A stretch of 64,000 nt of DNA from Mesorhizobium sp. NZP2077. Its GTDB lineage: Bacteria; Pseudomonadota; Alphaproteobacteria; Rhizobiales; Rhizobiaceae. Position numbers and translations under genes: made by a program. Every line of letters begins with the position of its first letter. The stretch's first letter is position 1. Where the stretch lies: the NCBI RefSeq assembly GCF_013170805.1, contig NZ_CP051293.1:1054001-1118000 (forward strand). Reading direction: 5' to 3'. Shown piece after piece: positions 1 through 9,289 of the stretch. Below the pieces are notes generated by a model. It saw nothing but the letters and a program-made list of their open reading frames with translations, searched no databases and was not told where the DNA came from.

Positions 1-1405
1 GCTCACTCTTTCCAACGACATCCAGCATATCCGCGGCGGCAAGCAGCGCGGCGATCTCGACGGCCAGCGTGAACGGGCTGTAGCCGGCGTCTTCCTCCCA
101 GCGGTCCTCGCCGGTGACGGGGCCGTTGCGCACGACATAGGAGGCGGCGGTCTCGATCATAGCCAGGAAATCGGCGAGCCTAGCGCGCGGCAGGTGGCCG
201 GCGCGGCGCAAGGCATCGGCCAGAAGCAGCGGGAAGGCGCATTCATCCATCTGGATGCCGGGCCAGTAGGCGGTGCCGTCCGACCAGACATTCTGCGGCC
301 AGTGACCGTCCGGCTGCTGGATCGAGCGCAGATAGGTCAAGATCTGCAGCGCCTGTTTGCCGTCGCCGGCGGCAAGGAAACCGCCGGCGGTCTCGACCAG
401 GTCGCGCGGCCAGACCAGATGGTAGCCGCCGAGATCGTCGTCGCCCTTGTTGAAGCCCCATGGGATCGACAGGCTGGCAACGGCAGCACCCGGTCTGGCG
501 ACCGAGAGATGCGAGGCCAGAACCGCTGTGCTCACACGATAGGTGTTCAGTCCGGAGGCGGTGTGGCGGTCGAGCTTCTCAAGCCCGGCCTGGAATGTCC
601 GCCAGTTCTCGACATAGGTTTGCGCGGCGGCGTCGAAACCCTGCTTGAGACTGGCCAGCGCCAGGTCGGCGGCTGCTTCCGGCGACGCGCCGAAGCCGAG
701 CGCCAGCAAGGCCGTGGTCTTGCCGGCGGAAAAGCCGATCTCGCCGGTCAGGGCGACATTGCCGTCTTCCGCCCGTTGACAGGAGGGATCCAGCACGCCG
801 CCGTTCTGCAATTGCTGCCATCCGTCGGAGACGCCGACATAGCCGGCCGAACAGCTATTCCAGGGCAGCGAGGAGACCAGCGCCAGCGATACGCCGCGCC
901 CGGTGGCGAAGAGCATGCGCTGGCCCTTGTGTTCGCCGGCCCAGGCAGTGTTGCCCATGCCGGCGTTGACGAGGTGCGGCGCAAGCAGCGTGTAGACATG
1001 GTAGTTGGCCACTGAGGCTTTCAGCGGTACGAATGCGATCTCCTGCAGCAGGACGGGCCGTTTCGGATCCGTAATGATACGCTTTTCGATACGGTAGGCG
1101 CCGTCTGTCGCGGTGTTGGTCAGCCTGTAGCCCGGGACGCCATCCTCGAACGGCGCTACTGCGTGCGCGGCGTCGCGCTTCTCTTCCGAGAAATAGCCAC
1201 CGGGGCCGGTGACGATCAGCTCCATGTCGCGCGTACAGGCGCTGTCGAGACGCGGATAGTAGATCTCGTTCAAGATGCCGTGACTGATGGTGAACCACAG
1301 CGGGCTCTTGGCTGAAAACGCGGTGCCGACGCCACTCTTGGCGCTTGATGTCCAGCGGGCCGGTATTCCGGGCGCGCCTTTGGCAACGGTCGGCGTTACT
1401 GCCAT
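1..1405 (-). CDS. Glucoamylase / glucodextranase family GH15 (C-terminus beyond window)
   Basis: Glucan 1,4-alpha-glucosidase-type enzyme that would release glucose from alpha-glucans. The frame stays open from ATG at 1405 to the window edge, giving about 468 residues of a protein usually near 800. The N-terminal half looks like the beta-rich glucodextranase N domain. Then comes the (alpha/alpha)6 GH15 core, with a GYHLVWPRDL motif and, further on, a DGHWPQN and QMDE stretch holding the expected acid glutamate. AGGAG lies just before the start. No clear signal peptide is seen, so it is probably cytoplasmic. It is divergent from a sugar ABC transporter. Family call is firm; exact substrate is not. 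Confidence 0.88.
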   Translation of the reverse strand, partial: MAVTPTVAKGAPGIPARWTSSAKSGVGTAFSAKSPLWFTISHGILNEIYYPRLDSACTRDMELIVTGPGGYFSEEKRDAAHAVAPFEDGVPGYRLTNTATDGAYRIEKRIITDPKRPVLLQEIAFVPLKASVANYHVYTLLAPHLVNAGMGNTAWAGEHKGQRMLFATGRGVSLALVSSLPWNSCSAGYVGVSDGWQQLQNGGVLDPSCQRAEDGNVALTGEIGFSAGKTTALLALGFGASPEAAADLALASLKQGFDAAAQTYVENWRTFQAGLEKLDRHTASGLNTYRVSTAVLASHLSVARPGAAVASLSIPWGFNKGDDDLGGYHLVWPRDLVETAGGFLAAGDGKQALQILTYLRSIQQPDGHWPQNVWSDGTAYWPGIQMDECAFPLLLADALRRAGHLPRARLADFLAMIETAASYVVRNGPVTGEDRWEEDAGYSPFTLAVEIAALLAAADMLDVVGKSE

Positions 1406-1523
1406 CAATTGGTCTCCTGTCGTGCTCCTAGACCATGTGCCGACGGCTTTTTCAATCATCGCACCGCAAGTTGATCGAAGGCATGCCAAGCTTTGCAGTT
1501 GACAGCTTGCGGTTCGTCTGAAT

Positions 1524-1534
1524 TTGTCTGACAA
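1524..1534. promoter_or_regulatory. Candidate GntR-type operator TTGTCTGACAA
   Basis: A perfect 11-base palindrome (TTGTC-T-GACAA) lies 68 bases before the start of the sugar-binding protein gene, in the 196-base gap between it and the divergent glucoamylase. FadR-subfamily GntR regulators commonly bind sites of this form. No regulator gene adjoins the transporter in this window, so the binding factor is unknown. Confidence 0.4.
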
Positions 1535-1601
1535 TAGATAAAAAACAGGGACTGGGCGTAACGATCATCAGGCGAAACTAGCAACTTTGGGAGGAAATCA
1601 T

Positions 1602-2615
1602 ATGAAGAAACTGCTCGTTCTGGGTGCGCTGGCGGCTATGTTGGCCTCGGGCACAGCGCTTGCCGACACCAGCGGCAAGAAGATCGCATTCTCCAACAAT
1701 TACGCCGGCAATTCGTGGCGACAGGCGATGCTCGACAGCTATGGCATCGTCACCAAGAAGGCGGTCGACGACAAGGTCGTCGGCGCCGCCGACATCTTCA
1801 CCACCGCCGACAAGGAAGTGCCGACGCAGGCCGCGCAGGTGCAGAACCTGATCCTGCAGGGCTATGACGCCATCGTCATCAACGCCGCCTCGCCGGACGC
1901 GCTCAACGGCGCCATCAAGCAGGCCTGCGATGCCGGCATCACTGTCGTTTCCTTCGACGGCACCGTCACCGAACCCTGCGCCTACCGCGTCGTCGTCGAC
2001 TTCAAGGACATGGGCAAGCAGGAAGTCGAACAGATGGCCAAGTTCCAGCCCAAGGGCGGGAACCTGCTGGAAATCCGTGGACTGGCCGGCACCTCGATCG
2101 ATGATGCCATCCATGCCGGCATCCTCGAAGGAGTCGCCGCCCATCCCGAATTCAAGATCGTCGGCTCGGTGACCGGCGACTGGGATCAGACCACCGCCCA
2201 GAAGGCGGTCGCCACCATCCTGCCCTCGCTGCCTGATGTCGTCGGCATCGTCGACCAGGGCGGTGACGGCTATGGCGCCGCACAGGCTTTCGCCGCCGCC
2301 GGCAAGCCGCGCCCGACCATCATCATGGGCAACCGCCAGGACGAGCTGAAGTGGTGGAAGGAGCAGAAAGACAAGGACGGCTACAAGACCTGGTCGGCTT
2401 CGATCGCGCCCGGCGTGTCGTCACTCGCCTTCTGGGTGGCGCAGCAGGTGCTCGATGGCCGCAAGGACATTCCGCACGATCTGCTGGTGCCGTATCTCGC
2501 CTTCACCCAGGACGATTTCGAGGCAGCGCTGCCGAAGATCAAGGAAGGCGGCGTCGCCACCCACGAATACACGCAGGAAGACGCCCTCGCGGCGATCAAG
2601 GCCAACATCAAGTAA
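1602..2615 (+). CDS. Ribose-type sugar ABC transporter, periplasmic binding protein
   Basis: Periplasmic solute-binding protein of 337 residues that should deliver a monosaccharide or related polyol to the permeases downstream. A Sec signal peptide (MKKLLVLGALAAM, cleavage after ALA at about residue 21) precedes a Peripla_BP_4 (RbsB-like) fold. It includes the typical hinge segments DAIVINAASPDALN and VGIVDQGGDGYGAAQAF. ATG 1602 is preferred over an upstream TTG because GGGAGGA lies 7 bases before it. It is first in a four-gene operon (binding protein, ATPase, two permeases). The actual sugar cannot be told from the sequence. Confidence 0.9.
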   Translation: MKKLLVLGALAAMLASGTALADTSGKKIAFSNNYAGNSWRQAMLDSYGIVTKKAVDDKVVGAADIFTTADKEVPTQAAQVQNLILQGYDAIVINAASPDALNGAIKQACDAGITVVSFDGTVTEPCAYRVVVDFKDMGKQEVEQMAKFQPKGGNLLEIRGLAGTSIDDAIHAGILEGVAAHPEFKIVGSVTGDWDQTTAQKAVATILPSLPDVVGIVDQGGDGYGAAQAFAAAGKPRPTIIMGNRQDELKWWKEQKDKDGYKTWSASIAPGVSSLAFWVAQQVLDGRKDIPHDLLVPYLAFTQDDFEAALPKIKEGGVATHEYTQEDALAAIKANIK

Positions 2616-2664
2616 GTGTCACGGCAGCGTTGCCCTTCGTATCATCGCGCGGATATCTCTAAGC

Positions 2665-4134
2665 ATGCCTGAAGGGAACGCTGACATCATCAGACTGAAC
2701 GGCGCCGAAAAACATTTCGGCGCCGTTCGAGCGCTTGGCGGGGTGGACTTTCATGTCGGCCCCGGCGAATGCGTCGGCCTCGTCGGCCACAATGGCGCCG
2801 GCAAATCGACGCTGATGCACATGGTGACGGGCACACTCACGCCCGACAGCGGCAAGATCGGCGTGCATGGCGGCATCGAAGACAACTACTCGGTATCGCG
2901 GGCGCAAAAACTCGGCATACGCTGCGTGTTCCAGGAACTGTCGCTGTGCCCCAATCTCAGCGTCGCCGAGAACACGCGCATCAACCACGCGTCGCTCTCA
3001 GGCTTCGGCTGGCGGCGCAAGGCGGCAGCACTCATCACCGCCAAGCTGGACGAGATTTTTCCTGACCATGGCATCTCGGCCTGGGACATTGTCGGCGATC
3101 TGTCGATCGGGCGGCGCCAGATGGTCGAAGTGGCACGGGCCTTCACGGTCACGCAGGACCGGCTTGACCTCGTCATCCTCGACGAGCCGACCTCGTCGCT
3201 CGACGCGCATACGGCCGGCCAGCTGCTGGCCTTTGTCCGCCGCTTTGTCGCCAGTGGCAAAAGCTGCATCCTGATTTCGCATGTGCTGGGCGAAGTGCTG
3301 AAAAACGCCGACCGCATCGTGGTGATGCGCGACGGCAAGGTGGTCGTCGCCGACGCGGCAAATGCCTTCGACCGCGACCGGCTGGTGACGGCGATGGGCG
3401 GTGCGGAAGCGCGCCAGAAAATCGCGGCGGAGATTGCCGCAACCAAACCGGCGGCCAGCCCGTTGCGGGTTCGGGCGCGTCCCGCCGCGCAGAAGGACGG
3501 CACCGACCTCGTTGCCTGCGCCGGTGAGATCATCGGCCTTGCCGGACTGGCCGGACACGGCCAGACCGATCTGCTGCTGGCGATCTTCAGCGGGGCCTCG
3601 CGCGCCAAGGCAGGCATCGAGGTGACAGCACCTGTGGCGCTGGTCGCCGGGGACCGCCAGTCGGACGGCATCTTCCCGCAATGGTCGATCGCTGAAAATA
3701 TCGGCATCCGCTCGCTGGCACGGCTGCGCAGCGGGCTGCTGATCTCGCCGCAGCGCGAGGCCGAACTTGCCGCGGTCTGGCAGAAGAAGATCGGCATCCG
3801 CACGCCCGACATGAGCAACAACATTTTTTCGCTGTCGGGCGGCAACCAGCAGAAGGCGTTGTTTGCCCGCGCGCTCGGCTCGGATGCGGAAATCGTGCTG
3901 ATGGACGATCCGATGCGTGGCGTCGACATCGGCACAAAGCTCGAGGTCTATGACCTTGTTCGCGAAGAGGCGCGCAATGGCCGCACCTTCCTCTGGTACA
4001 CCACGGAAACGGAAGAGCTCGACAATTGCGACCATGTCTATGTCTTCAAGAACGGCCGCATCGTCGCCAATCTGCGCCGCGACGAATTGACGGAAGAGAA
4101 GATCATCCAATCCTCCTTCGGCGACGCGGCCTGA
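2665..4134 (+). CDS. Sugar ABC transporter, double-domain ATPase (RbsA-like)
   Basis: Energises sugar import at the inner membrane; 489 residues carrying two nucleotide-binding domains in one chain, as in RbsA/XylG. Domain 1 has Walker A GHNGAGKS (about residues 41-48), a degenerate signature LSIGRRQ and Walker B ILDEP (171-175). Domain 2 lacks a proper Walker A (GLAGHGQTDLL in its place) but keeps the signature LSGGNQQK and the Walker B-like LMDDP, the usual asymmetry of this family. Start ATG 2665 is chosen because the protein then begins like its relatives. The permease gene follows one base after the stop. Confidence 0.9.
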   Translation: MPEGNADIIRLNGAEKHFGAVRALGGVDFHVGPGECVGLVGHNGAGKSTLMHMVTGTLTPDSGKIGVHGGIEDNYSVSRAQKLGIRCVFQELSLCPNLSVAENTRINHASLSGFGWRRKAAALITAKLDEIFPDHGISAWDIVGDLSIGRRQMVEVARAFTVTQDRLDLVILDEPTSSLDAHTAGQLLAFVRRFVASGKSCILISHVLGEVLKNADRIVVMRDGKVVVADAANAFDRDRLVTAMGGAEARQKIAAEIAATKPAASPLRVRARPAAQKDGTDLVACAGEIIGLAGLAGHGQTDLLLAIFSGASRAKAGIEVTAPVALVAGDRQSDGIFPQWSIAENIGIRSLARLRSGLLISPQREAELAAVWQKKIGIRTPDMSNNIFSLSGGNQQKALFARALGSDAEIVLMDDPMRGVDIGTKLEVYDLVREEARNGRTFLWYTTETEELDNCDHVYVFKNGRIVANLRRDELTEEKIIQSSFGDAA

Positions 4135-4135
4135 G

Positions 4136-5116
4136 ATGACGGCGGCGAGCCTCGACACCGGCCGAAAGAACTCCGCCGAGCGTGGCGCACTGGCCCGCGC
4201 CCGCCTGTTGCGCGGGCTGCTGCCGGCGCTGTCGTTGACGCTGGTGCTGCTCGCCATCGCCTGGCTCAACCCGCGCGCCATCAGCTATTTCGGCTTCAGC
4301 CTGATGCTGAACCTGGCGATCCCGATCGCATTGGCGACGATCGCGCAGATGTTCGTAATCGCCGGAAACGAGCTCGACCTGTCGATCGGTACCTTTGTCG
4401 GTTTCGTCGGCTGCGTCACCGCGACCTGGCTGAAGGACGCGCCGTTCATCGGTGTCGCCATCCTGCTCGGATCGATCGGTATCTATGCGCTGCTCGGCGC
4501 GCTGACCCATCTGCGCAATCTGCCGTCGATTGTGGTGACGCTCGGCATGAGCTTCGTCTGGCAGGGGCTCGCCATCCTCGTTTTGCCCAAGCCCGGCGGC
4601 AAGGCGCCGGACTGGCTGCTTGGGCTCATGGCGTTCAAGCCGCCTTTCGTGCCGTTCCCGATCATCGCGGCGCTGCTGATCGGGCACATGGTCCACTTCG
4701 GCCTGATGCGTACCTCCTATGGCGTCATCCTGCGCGGCTCCGGCGGCAATCCGGCGGCACTCAAGCGCGCCGGCTGGTCGCTGCTGAAGACAAAGATCGT
4801 GCTGTTTGCGCTGGCCGGCCTGTTCGGCGTGCTGTCCGGCATGGCGCTGATCGGCATCACCACCTCGGCCGACGCCAATATCGGCAATGGCTACACGCTG
4901 CTTGCGATTGCCGGCGTCATCCTGGGCGGCGGTGAATTCGTCGGCGGCCGGGTGTCGCCGATCGGCGCGGTGATCGGCGCGCTGACACTGGCGCTGGCGG
5001 CTTCGCCGCTGCTCACCTTCATGCACATCCCGCCCGATTGGCAGGTGGCGGCCAATGGCGCCATCCTGATCATCGTGTTGGCGGCGCGGGTGCTGATCAG
5101 CCGCAGGGAGAGGTGA
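4136..5116 (+). CDS. Sugar ABC transporter permease (RbsC-like), first
   Basis: Inner-membrane permease of 326 residues of the BPD_transp_2 family. It has a short charged cytoplasmic N-terminus (about 25 residues) followed by roughly eight to ten hydrophobic segments. The characteristic segment AGNELDLSIGTFVGF and the late GGGEFVGGRVSPIGAV loop are present. The ATG begins one base after the ATPase stop, so translation is probably coupled. It would form a heterodimer with the next permease. Substrate is unknown beyond being sugar-like. Confidence 0.88.
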   Translation: MTAASLDTGRKNSAERGALARARLLRGLLPALSLTLVLLAIAWLNPRAISYFGFSLMLNLAIPIALATIAQMFVIAGNELDLSIGTFVGFVGCVTATWLKDAPFIGVAILLGSIGIYALLGALTHLRNLPSIVVTLGMSFVWQGLAILVLPKPGGKAPDWLLGLMAFKPPFVPFPIIAALLIGHMVHFGLMRTSYGVILRGSGGNPAALKRAGWSLLKTKIVLFALAGLFGVLSGMALIGITTSADANIGNGYTLLAIAGVILGGGEFVGGRVSPIGAVIGALTLALAASPLLTFMHIPPDWQVAANGAILIIVLAARVLISRRER

Positions 5117-5119
5117 GCG

Positions 5120-6067
5120 ATGGCACTGGTTAGATCGCTGGTTGCCAAACCCTGGATCTGGTCGTTTGTCGGCGCCTTGTTGGTGTGGCTGGCAACGATC
5201 GCCTTCACCGGCGGCTATGGCGCCGGCGGCATGGTCACCGCCGCCTTGTCGCTCGCCGTGTTCACGGTCATCGTCGGCGTCGGTCAGATGTTCGTCATCA
5301 CGCTCGGACCGGGCAATGTCGACCTGTCGCTGCCGGCCAATATTGGTCTCGCCAGCGCCGTCGCCATGAAGGTCATGGCCGGCAGCGATTCCATGATCGT
5401 GGTGGGGCTGCTGGCGGCACTCGCCTGCGGTGCTGCGATCGGCGCGGTGAACTACCTGCTGATCTGGGCGCTACGCATTCCGCCGATCATCGCCACGCTG
5501 TCGGCGAGCTTCATCATCCAGTCGATCGACATCAGCTATGGGCGTGGGCTGCAGATCAAGCCGCCGCCCGGCTTCGCCGATTTCGCCAACTGGCAGGTCC
5601 TGGGCATTCCGGTGCTGGCGATCCTCACCGTGCTGTTCACCATCGGGGCGGCCATCGCCTTGCAGCGCATGATCTATGGCCGCTCGGTGCTGGCGATCGG
5701 CCAGAACATCCGCGCCGCCTGGCTCGCCGGCGTCAATGTCGGCCGCATCCGCTTCCTCACCTACACGCTGTCGGGGGCGCTCGGCGGCATCGATGGCGCG
5801 CTGCTGGCCGGTTATTTCCGCGGCGCCAATGTCGATATCGGCAATGAATATCTGCTGGCCTCGATCGCCGTCGTCGTCATCGGCGGCACGTCGGTGGCCG
5901 GCGGCAAGGCCAATGTGCCGGGCGTCTGGGGCGCGGCGCTGTTTTTGGTGCTGCTTTTGACCATGCTCAACACCTTTGGGGTGAGTGCCGGGGTGCGGCT
6001 GCTGCTGACCGGGCTGATCATCGTCGGGGTTATCACCGCTGCGGGTGGGGAGAAGGCGGTGCGCTAG
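5120..6067 (+). CDS. Sugar ABC transporter permease (RbsC-like), second
   Basis: Second inner-membrane permease (315 residues, BPD_transp_2) of the ribose-type importer. Shared family marks are TLGPGNVDLSLPANIGLA in the first third and VVIGGTSVAGGKANVPGV near the end. GGGAGAGG covers the end of the upstream gene and places the start at 5120, three bases after its stop. It ends the operon; no hairpin is obvious after the stop. Two non-identical permeases in one ribose-type system is common in rhizobia. Confidence 0.88.
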   Translation: MALVRSLVAKPWIWSFVGALLVWLATIAFTGGYGAGGMVTAALSLAVFTVIVGVGQMFVITLGPGNVDLSLPANIGLASAVAMKVMAGSDSMIVVGLLAALACGAAIGAVNYLLIWALRIPPIIATLSASFIIQSIDISYGRGLQIKPPPGFADFANWQVLGIPVLAILTVLFTIGAAIALQRMIYGRSVLAIGQNIRAAWLAGVNVGRIRFLTYTLSGALGGIDGALLAGYFRGANVDIGNEYLLASIAVVVIGGTSVAGGKANVPGVWGAALFLVLLLTMLNTFGVSAGVRLLLTGLIIVGVITAAGGEKAVR

Positions 6068-6197
6068 CGTGGAGGATCACGACGCGTCGACGCTGAGCTC
6101 CCGGACAATCGTTAGGCCAGACCAACATCGGGTTCCCATTCGCGGCGCGCCCTAGTAAACCCTTGCGCGATCACAGTTGGCCTCGGGAGGGCTCTGA

Positions 6198-8267
6198 TTG
6201 TCCAGTTCTGTCAGCGTCGTGAACGAGAACGGCGTCGCCTTCGTCACCATCGACAATCCGCCGGTCAACGCACTGAGCTTTCATGTCCGCGAGCCGCTGA
6301 TGCAGGCGCTGGTTGCCTTGCGCGATGATGCTTCGGTCGCGGCTATCGTCATCGCCTGCGCCGGCCGGACTTTTGTCGCCGGCGCCGACATCACCGAATT
6401 CGGCAAGCCGGTGCGGCAGCCCGATCTGCGCGCCATCGTGGCGATGCTGGAAACCATCGCCAAGCCGACAGTCGCCGCCGTCCACGGCACGGCCCTCGGC
6501 GGCGGTCTCGAACTGGCGCTCGGCTGCCATTTCCGCGTTGCCGATGCCGGCGCGAAACTCGGTCTGCCCGAGGTGAAGCTCGGCCTGCTGCCCGGCGGCG
6601 GCGGCACGGTGCGACTGCCACGCCTAGTTGGGGCGGTGAAGGCCCTGAAGATGATTGTCTCGGGTACACCGATCGGCGCTGCCGAGGCGCATGGAGCGGG
6701 CCTCGTCGACGCTGTCTTCGAAGGCGATGTGGCCACGCATGCCGTGAACTTTGCCCGGGAAATCGCCCGCAAGGGTGGTCCGTTCACGCCGGTGCGTGAT
6801 CGCGATGACTTGCTTGGGGAAACCGACCTCGCGGCCTTCGATGCCGAAGCGGCTGATCTTGCCAAGAAAGCGCGCGGGCTCGAAGCGCCAATCGCCTGCG
6901 CGCAAGCAGTGCGCAATGCCGTCACACTGCCCTTTGACGAGGCGCTGGCGGCGGAGCGGGCGCTGTTCGTGAAACTCGTCGCCAGCGACCAGTCGCGGGC
7001 GCAGCGCCATCTGTTCTTTGCCGAACACGAGGCGGCCAAGGTTCCCGACAAGGACACGCCCAAGCGCAGGATTGGCCGTGTCGGCGTCATCGGCGCCGGC
7101 ACGATGGGCGGCGGCATCGCCATGGCTTTCGTGAATGGCGGTTTTTCGGTCACCTTGCTGGAAACCGGCGAGGAAGCGCTACAACGCGGACTTGGCACGA
7201 TCGAGAAGAACTATGCCGTCTCCGTTTCGCGCGGCTCAATGACGGAGGATGCCAGGCGTCAGCGGCTGGGCCAGTTCAAGGGTTCCACCGACTATGCAGA
7301 CCTCGCCGAGTGCGACCTGATCGTCGAGGCGGTGTTCGAGGACATGGCGGTGAAGAAAGAGGTGTTCGGCAAGCTCGACGCGGTGGCCAAGCCGGGCGCC
7401 ATCCTTGCCACCAACACCTCCTATCTCGACATCAATGAAATCGCCGCCTCGATCTCGCGGTCACAGGATGTGGTCGGCTTGCATTTCTTCTCCCCGGCCA
7501 ATGTCATGAAGCTGCTGGAGATCGTGCGGGCCGACAAGAGCGCACCCGATGCGCTGGCAACTGTCGTCGATATGGCGCGGCGGATCGGCAAGGTGGCTGT
7601 CGTCGTCGGCGTCTGCCACGGCTTCGTCGGCAACCGCATGCTGGCCGCACGTGGCTCGGAATCGGAGGCGTTGCTGCTGGAGGGCGCAACACCCAGCCAG
7701 ATCGACAAGGCCTTCACCGATTTCGGCTGGCCGATGGGTCCGTTCCAGATGGGCGATCTCGCCGGCCTCGATATAGGCTGGCGCAATCGCAAGGCGCGGG
7801 GCCTCACGGCCGTCATTGCCGACACGCTGTGCGAACAGGGGCGTTTCGGCCAGAAGACCGGCCGGGGTTTCTATCTCTACGAGGCCGGTGCGCGGGCAGG
7901 CATTCCCGATCCCGAAGTCGAGACACTGATCCGCGACAAGGCCGCTGAAAAAGGCATTGAGCCGCGCGCGATCGGTGCGGAAGAAATCATCGAGCGTACG
8001 CTCTACCCCCTGGTCAATGAGGGCGCCAAGATATTGGAGGAAGGCATAGTGGTCCGCGCGTCCGACATCGATGTCGTCTGGGTCAATGGCTACGGCTTTC
8101 CCATCGGCAAGGGCGGCCCGATGTTCTGGGCTGGCCTCGAAGGGGCGGCCAAGATCATCGAGCGGCTCGACCACTGGCATCAGCGAACCGGCAAGGATGT
8201 TTTCAAGCCAGCACCGCTGCTGAAACGGATGGCCGAAACCGGTTCCTGGGACGGCGCGCCAAGTTGA
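6198..8267 (+). CDS. Bifunctional enoyl-CoA hydratase / 3-hydroxyacyl-CoA dehydrogenase
   Basis: Cytoplasmic FadB/FadJ-like fusion (689 residues) for the hydration and NAD-dependent oxidation steps of fatty-acid beta-oxidation. An N-terminal crotonase domain carries AGADITEF (about 60) and GGGLELALGCH (about 100). It is followed by a Rossmann domain with GVIGAGTMGGG (about 296) and tandem 3HCDH C-terminal helices with FGWPMGPFQMGDLAG. The start is TTG 6198, with GGGAGG 7 bases upstream; no ATG fits the conserved N-terminus. It stands alone, without a thiolase next to it, and ends 23 bases from a convergent gene. Confidence 0.88.
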   Translation: MSSSVSVVNENGVAFVTIDNPPVNALSFHVREPLMQALVALRDDASVAAIVIACAGRTFVAGADITEFGKPVRQPDLRAIVAMLETIAKPTVAAVHGTALGGGLELALGCHFRVADAGAKLGLPEVKLGLLPGGGGTVRLPRLVGAVKALKMIVSGTPIGAAEAHGAGLVDAVFEGDVATHAVNFAREIARKGGPFTPVRDRDDLLGETDLAAFDAEAADLAKKARGLEAPIACAQAVRNAVTLPFDEALAAERALFVKLVASDQSRAQRHLFFAEHEAAKVPDKDTPKRRIGRVGVIGAGTMGGGIAMAFVNGGFSVTLLETGEEALQRGLGTIEKNYAVSVSRGSMTEDARRQRLGQFKGSTDYADLAECDLIVEAVFEDMAVKKEVFGKLDAVAKPGAILATNTSYLDINEIAASISRSQDVVGLHFFSPANVMKLLEIVRADKSAPDALATVVDMARRIGKVAVVVGVCHGFVGNRMLAARGSESEALLLEGATPSQIDKAFTDFGWPMGPFQMGDLAGLDIGWRNRKARGLTAVIADTLCEQGRFGQKTGRGFYLYEAGARAGIPDPEVETLIRDKAAEKGIEPRAIGAEEIIERTLYPLVNEGAKILEEGIVVRASDIDVVWVNGYGFPIGKGGPMFWAGLEGAAKIIERLDHWHQRTGKDVFKPAPLLKRMAETGSWDGAPS

Positions 8268-8290
8268 GCTCGGAGGCACGGAGAACGTCC

Positions 8291-9184
8291 CTAGGACGCG
8301 ATTGGAGCTGGTTCCAAGGCTTCGTCAGATCGAGCCGCCTCGGCCTTTAGCCAATCATCGCCTGCGAATTCTGGCGCCTGCGCCTTGCCGAAAGCCAGTA
8401 GCGTCCGACATCGACCGTGCTGGCGAAGGGCTGGACCAGCTGGCCGCAAGCAAGTTCGCGGCTGAACATCGAGACCGGCAGCAGCGCCACGCCGGCACCC
8501 TGGACAGCGGCGTTGGCCATGGTGACGGAGGAATCGAAAACGATGCCCTTGATCGGCGGGCAATGGCGGCCCGCCGCCTCGAACCAGCGCAGCCATTCGT
8601 CTTCCCGGTACGAACACAGCAGCGTTTCGCGGGCGAGGTCGGAGGGATCACGCAGGCGCGTCGCGATGTCGGGCGTGCAGGCCGGTGAGAACGAGCCCGG
8701 CAGCAACGGCGTGTTGTCCGTCCCTTGCCAGGAGCCGTCGCCGAAGCGGATGGCGAAGTCGAGACCGTCGGCGGCGAGATTGACACGGTTGTTGTTGGTC
8801 GAGATGCGCAGTTCGATGTCCGGATAGGCCTGATGAAACAAGCGGCAATCTTGGGATCAGCCAGCCCGAGGCGAAAGTGCCGACGACGCCGACGGTGACG
8901 ATGTCATGGAAGCGGCCGCCCTCGAAGCGGTCGAGCGTGACGCTGATCCTGTTGAAGGCGTCGCTCAGCACCGGCAGCAAGGCTTCGCCTTCCTCGCTCA
9001 GGGCAAGGCCGTGCGGCAGCCGGCGGAAAAGCCTGACGCCAAGCACCTCCTCAAGGCCCTTGACCTGATGGCTGATGGCGGCCTGGGTGACGCGCAATTC
9101 GAGACCGGCGCCGGTGAAGCTGAGATGCCGGGCGGCGGCCTCGAAGGCACGCAAGCCATTCAGCGGAAGGTGTGATCGCTTCAT
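8291..9184 (-). pseudogene. LysR-family regulator (GcvA/AmpR-like), two frameshifts
   Basis: Would encode a LysR regulator of about 297 residues. The N-terminal winged helix is intact (LPLNGLRAFEAAARHLSF, then TQAAISHQVKGLEE). The frame is lost near 8839-8841: GWLIPRLPL runs into the wrong frame, while FHQAYPDIELRIS continues in another, which fits one extra base. A second break lies near 8393-8397. There YWLS should continue as a FGKAQAPEF segment, which fits loss of one base or of one copy of a CTGG unit. All pieces together keep the family's full length and order. It faces the beta-lactamase gene at 9290, the ampR-bla arrangement. Real decay or sequencing error cannot be separated here. 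Confidence 0.82.
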
Positions 9185-9289
9185 CGGCGCGAGCCCTAGT
9201 TTTTCTTATGGCGGAGGCGACGTTTACTCATTTGCGATGGCGCCGGATCGGGTCCAGTCCTGTGGTGCGGGGCAACAGAGAGTGTGGAC

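Noticed and set aside
9284..9289. GTG 9284 as the beta-lactamase start
   Set aside because: The AGAG element is too close to this GTG and well placed for ATG 9290; the Tat motif is complete from either.
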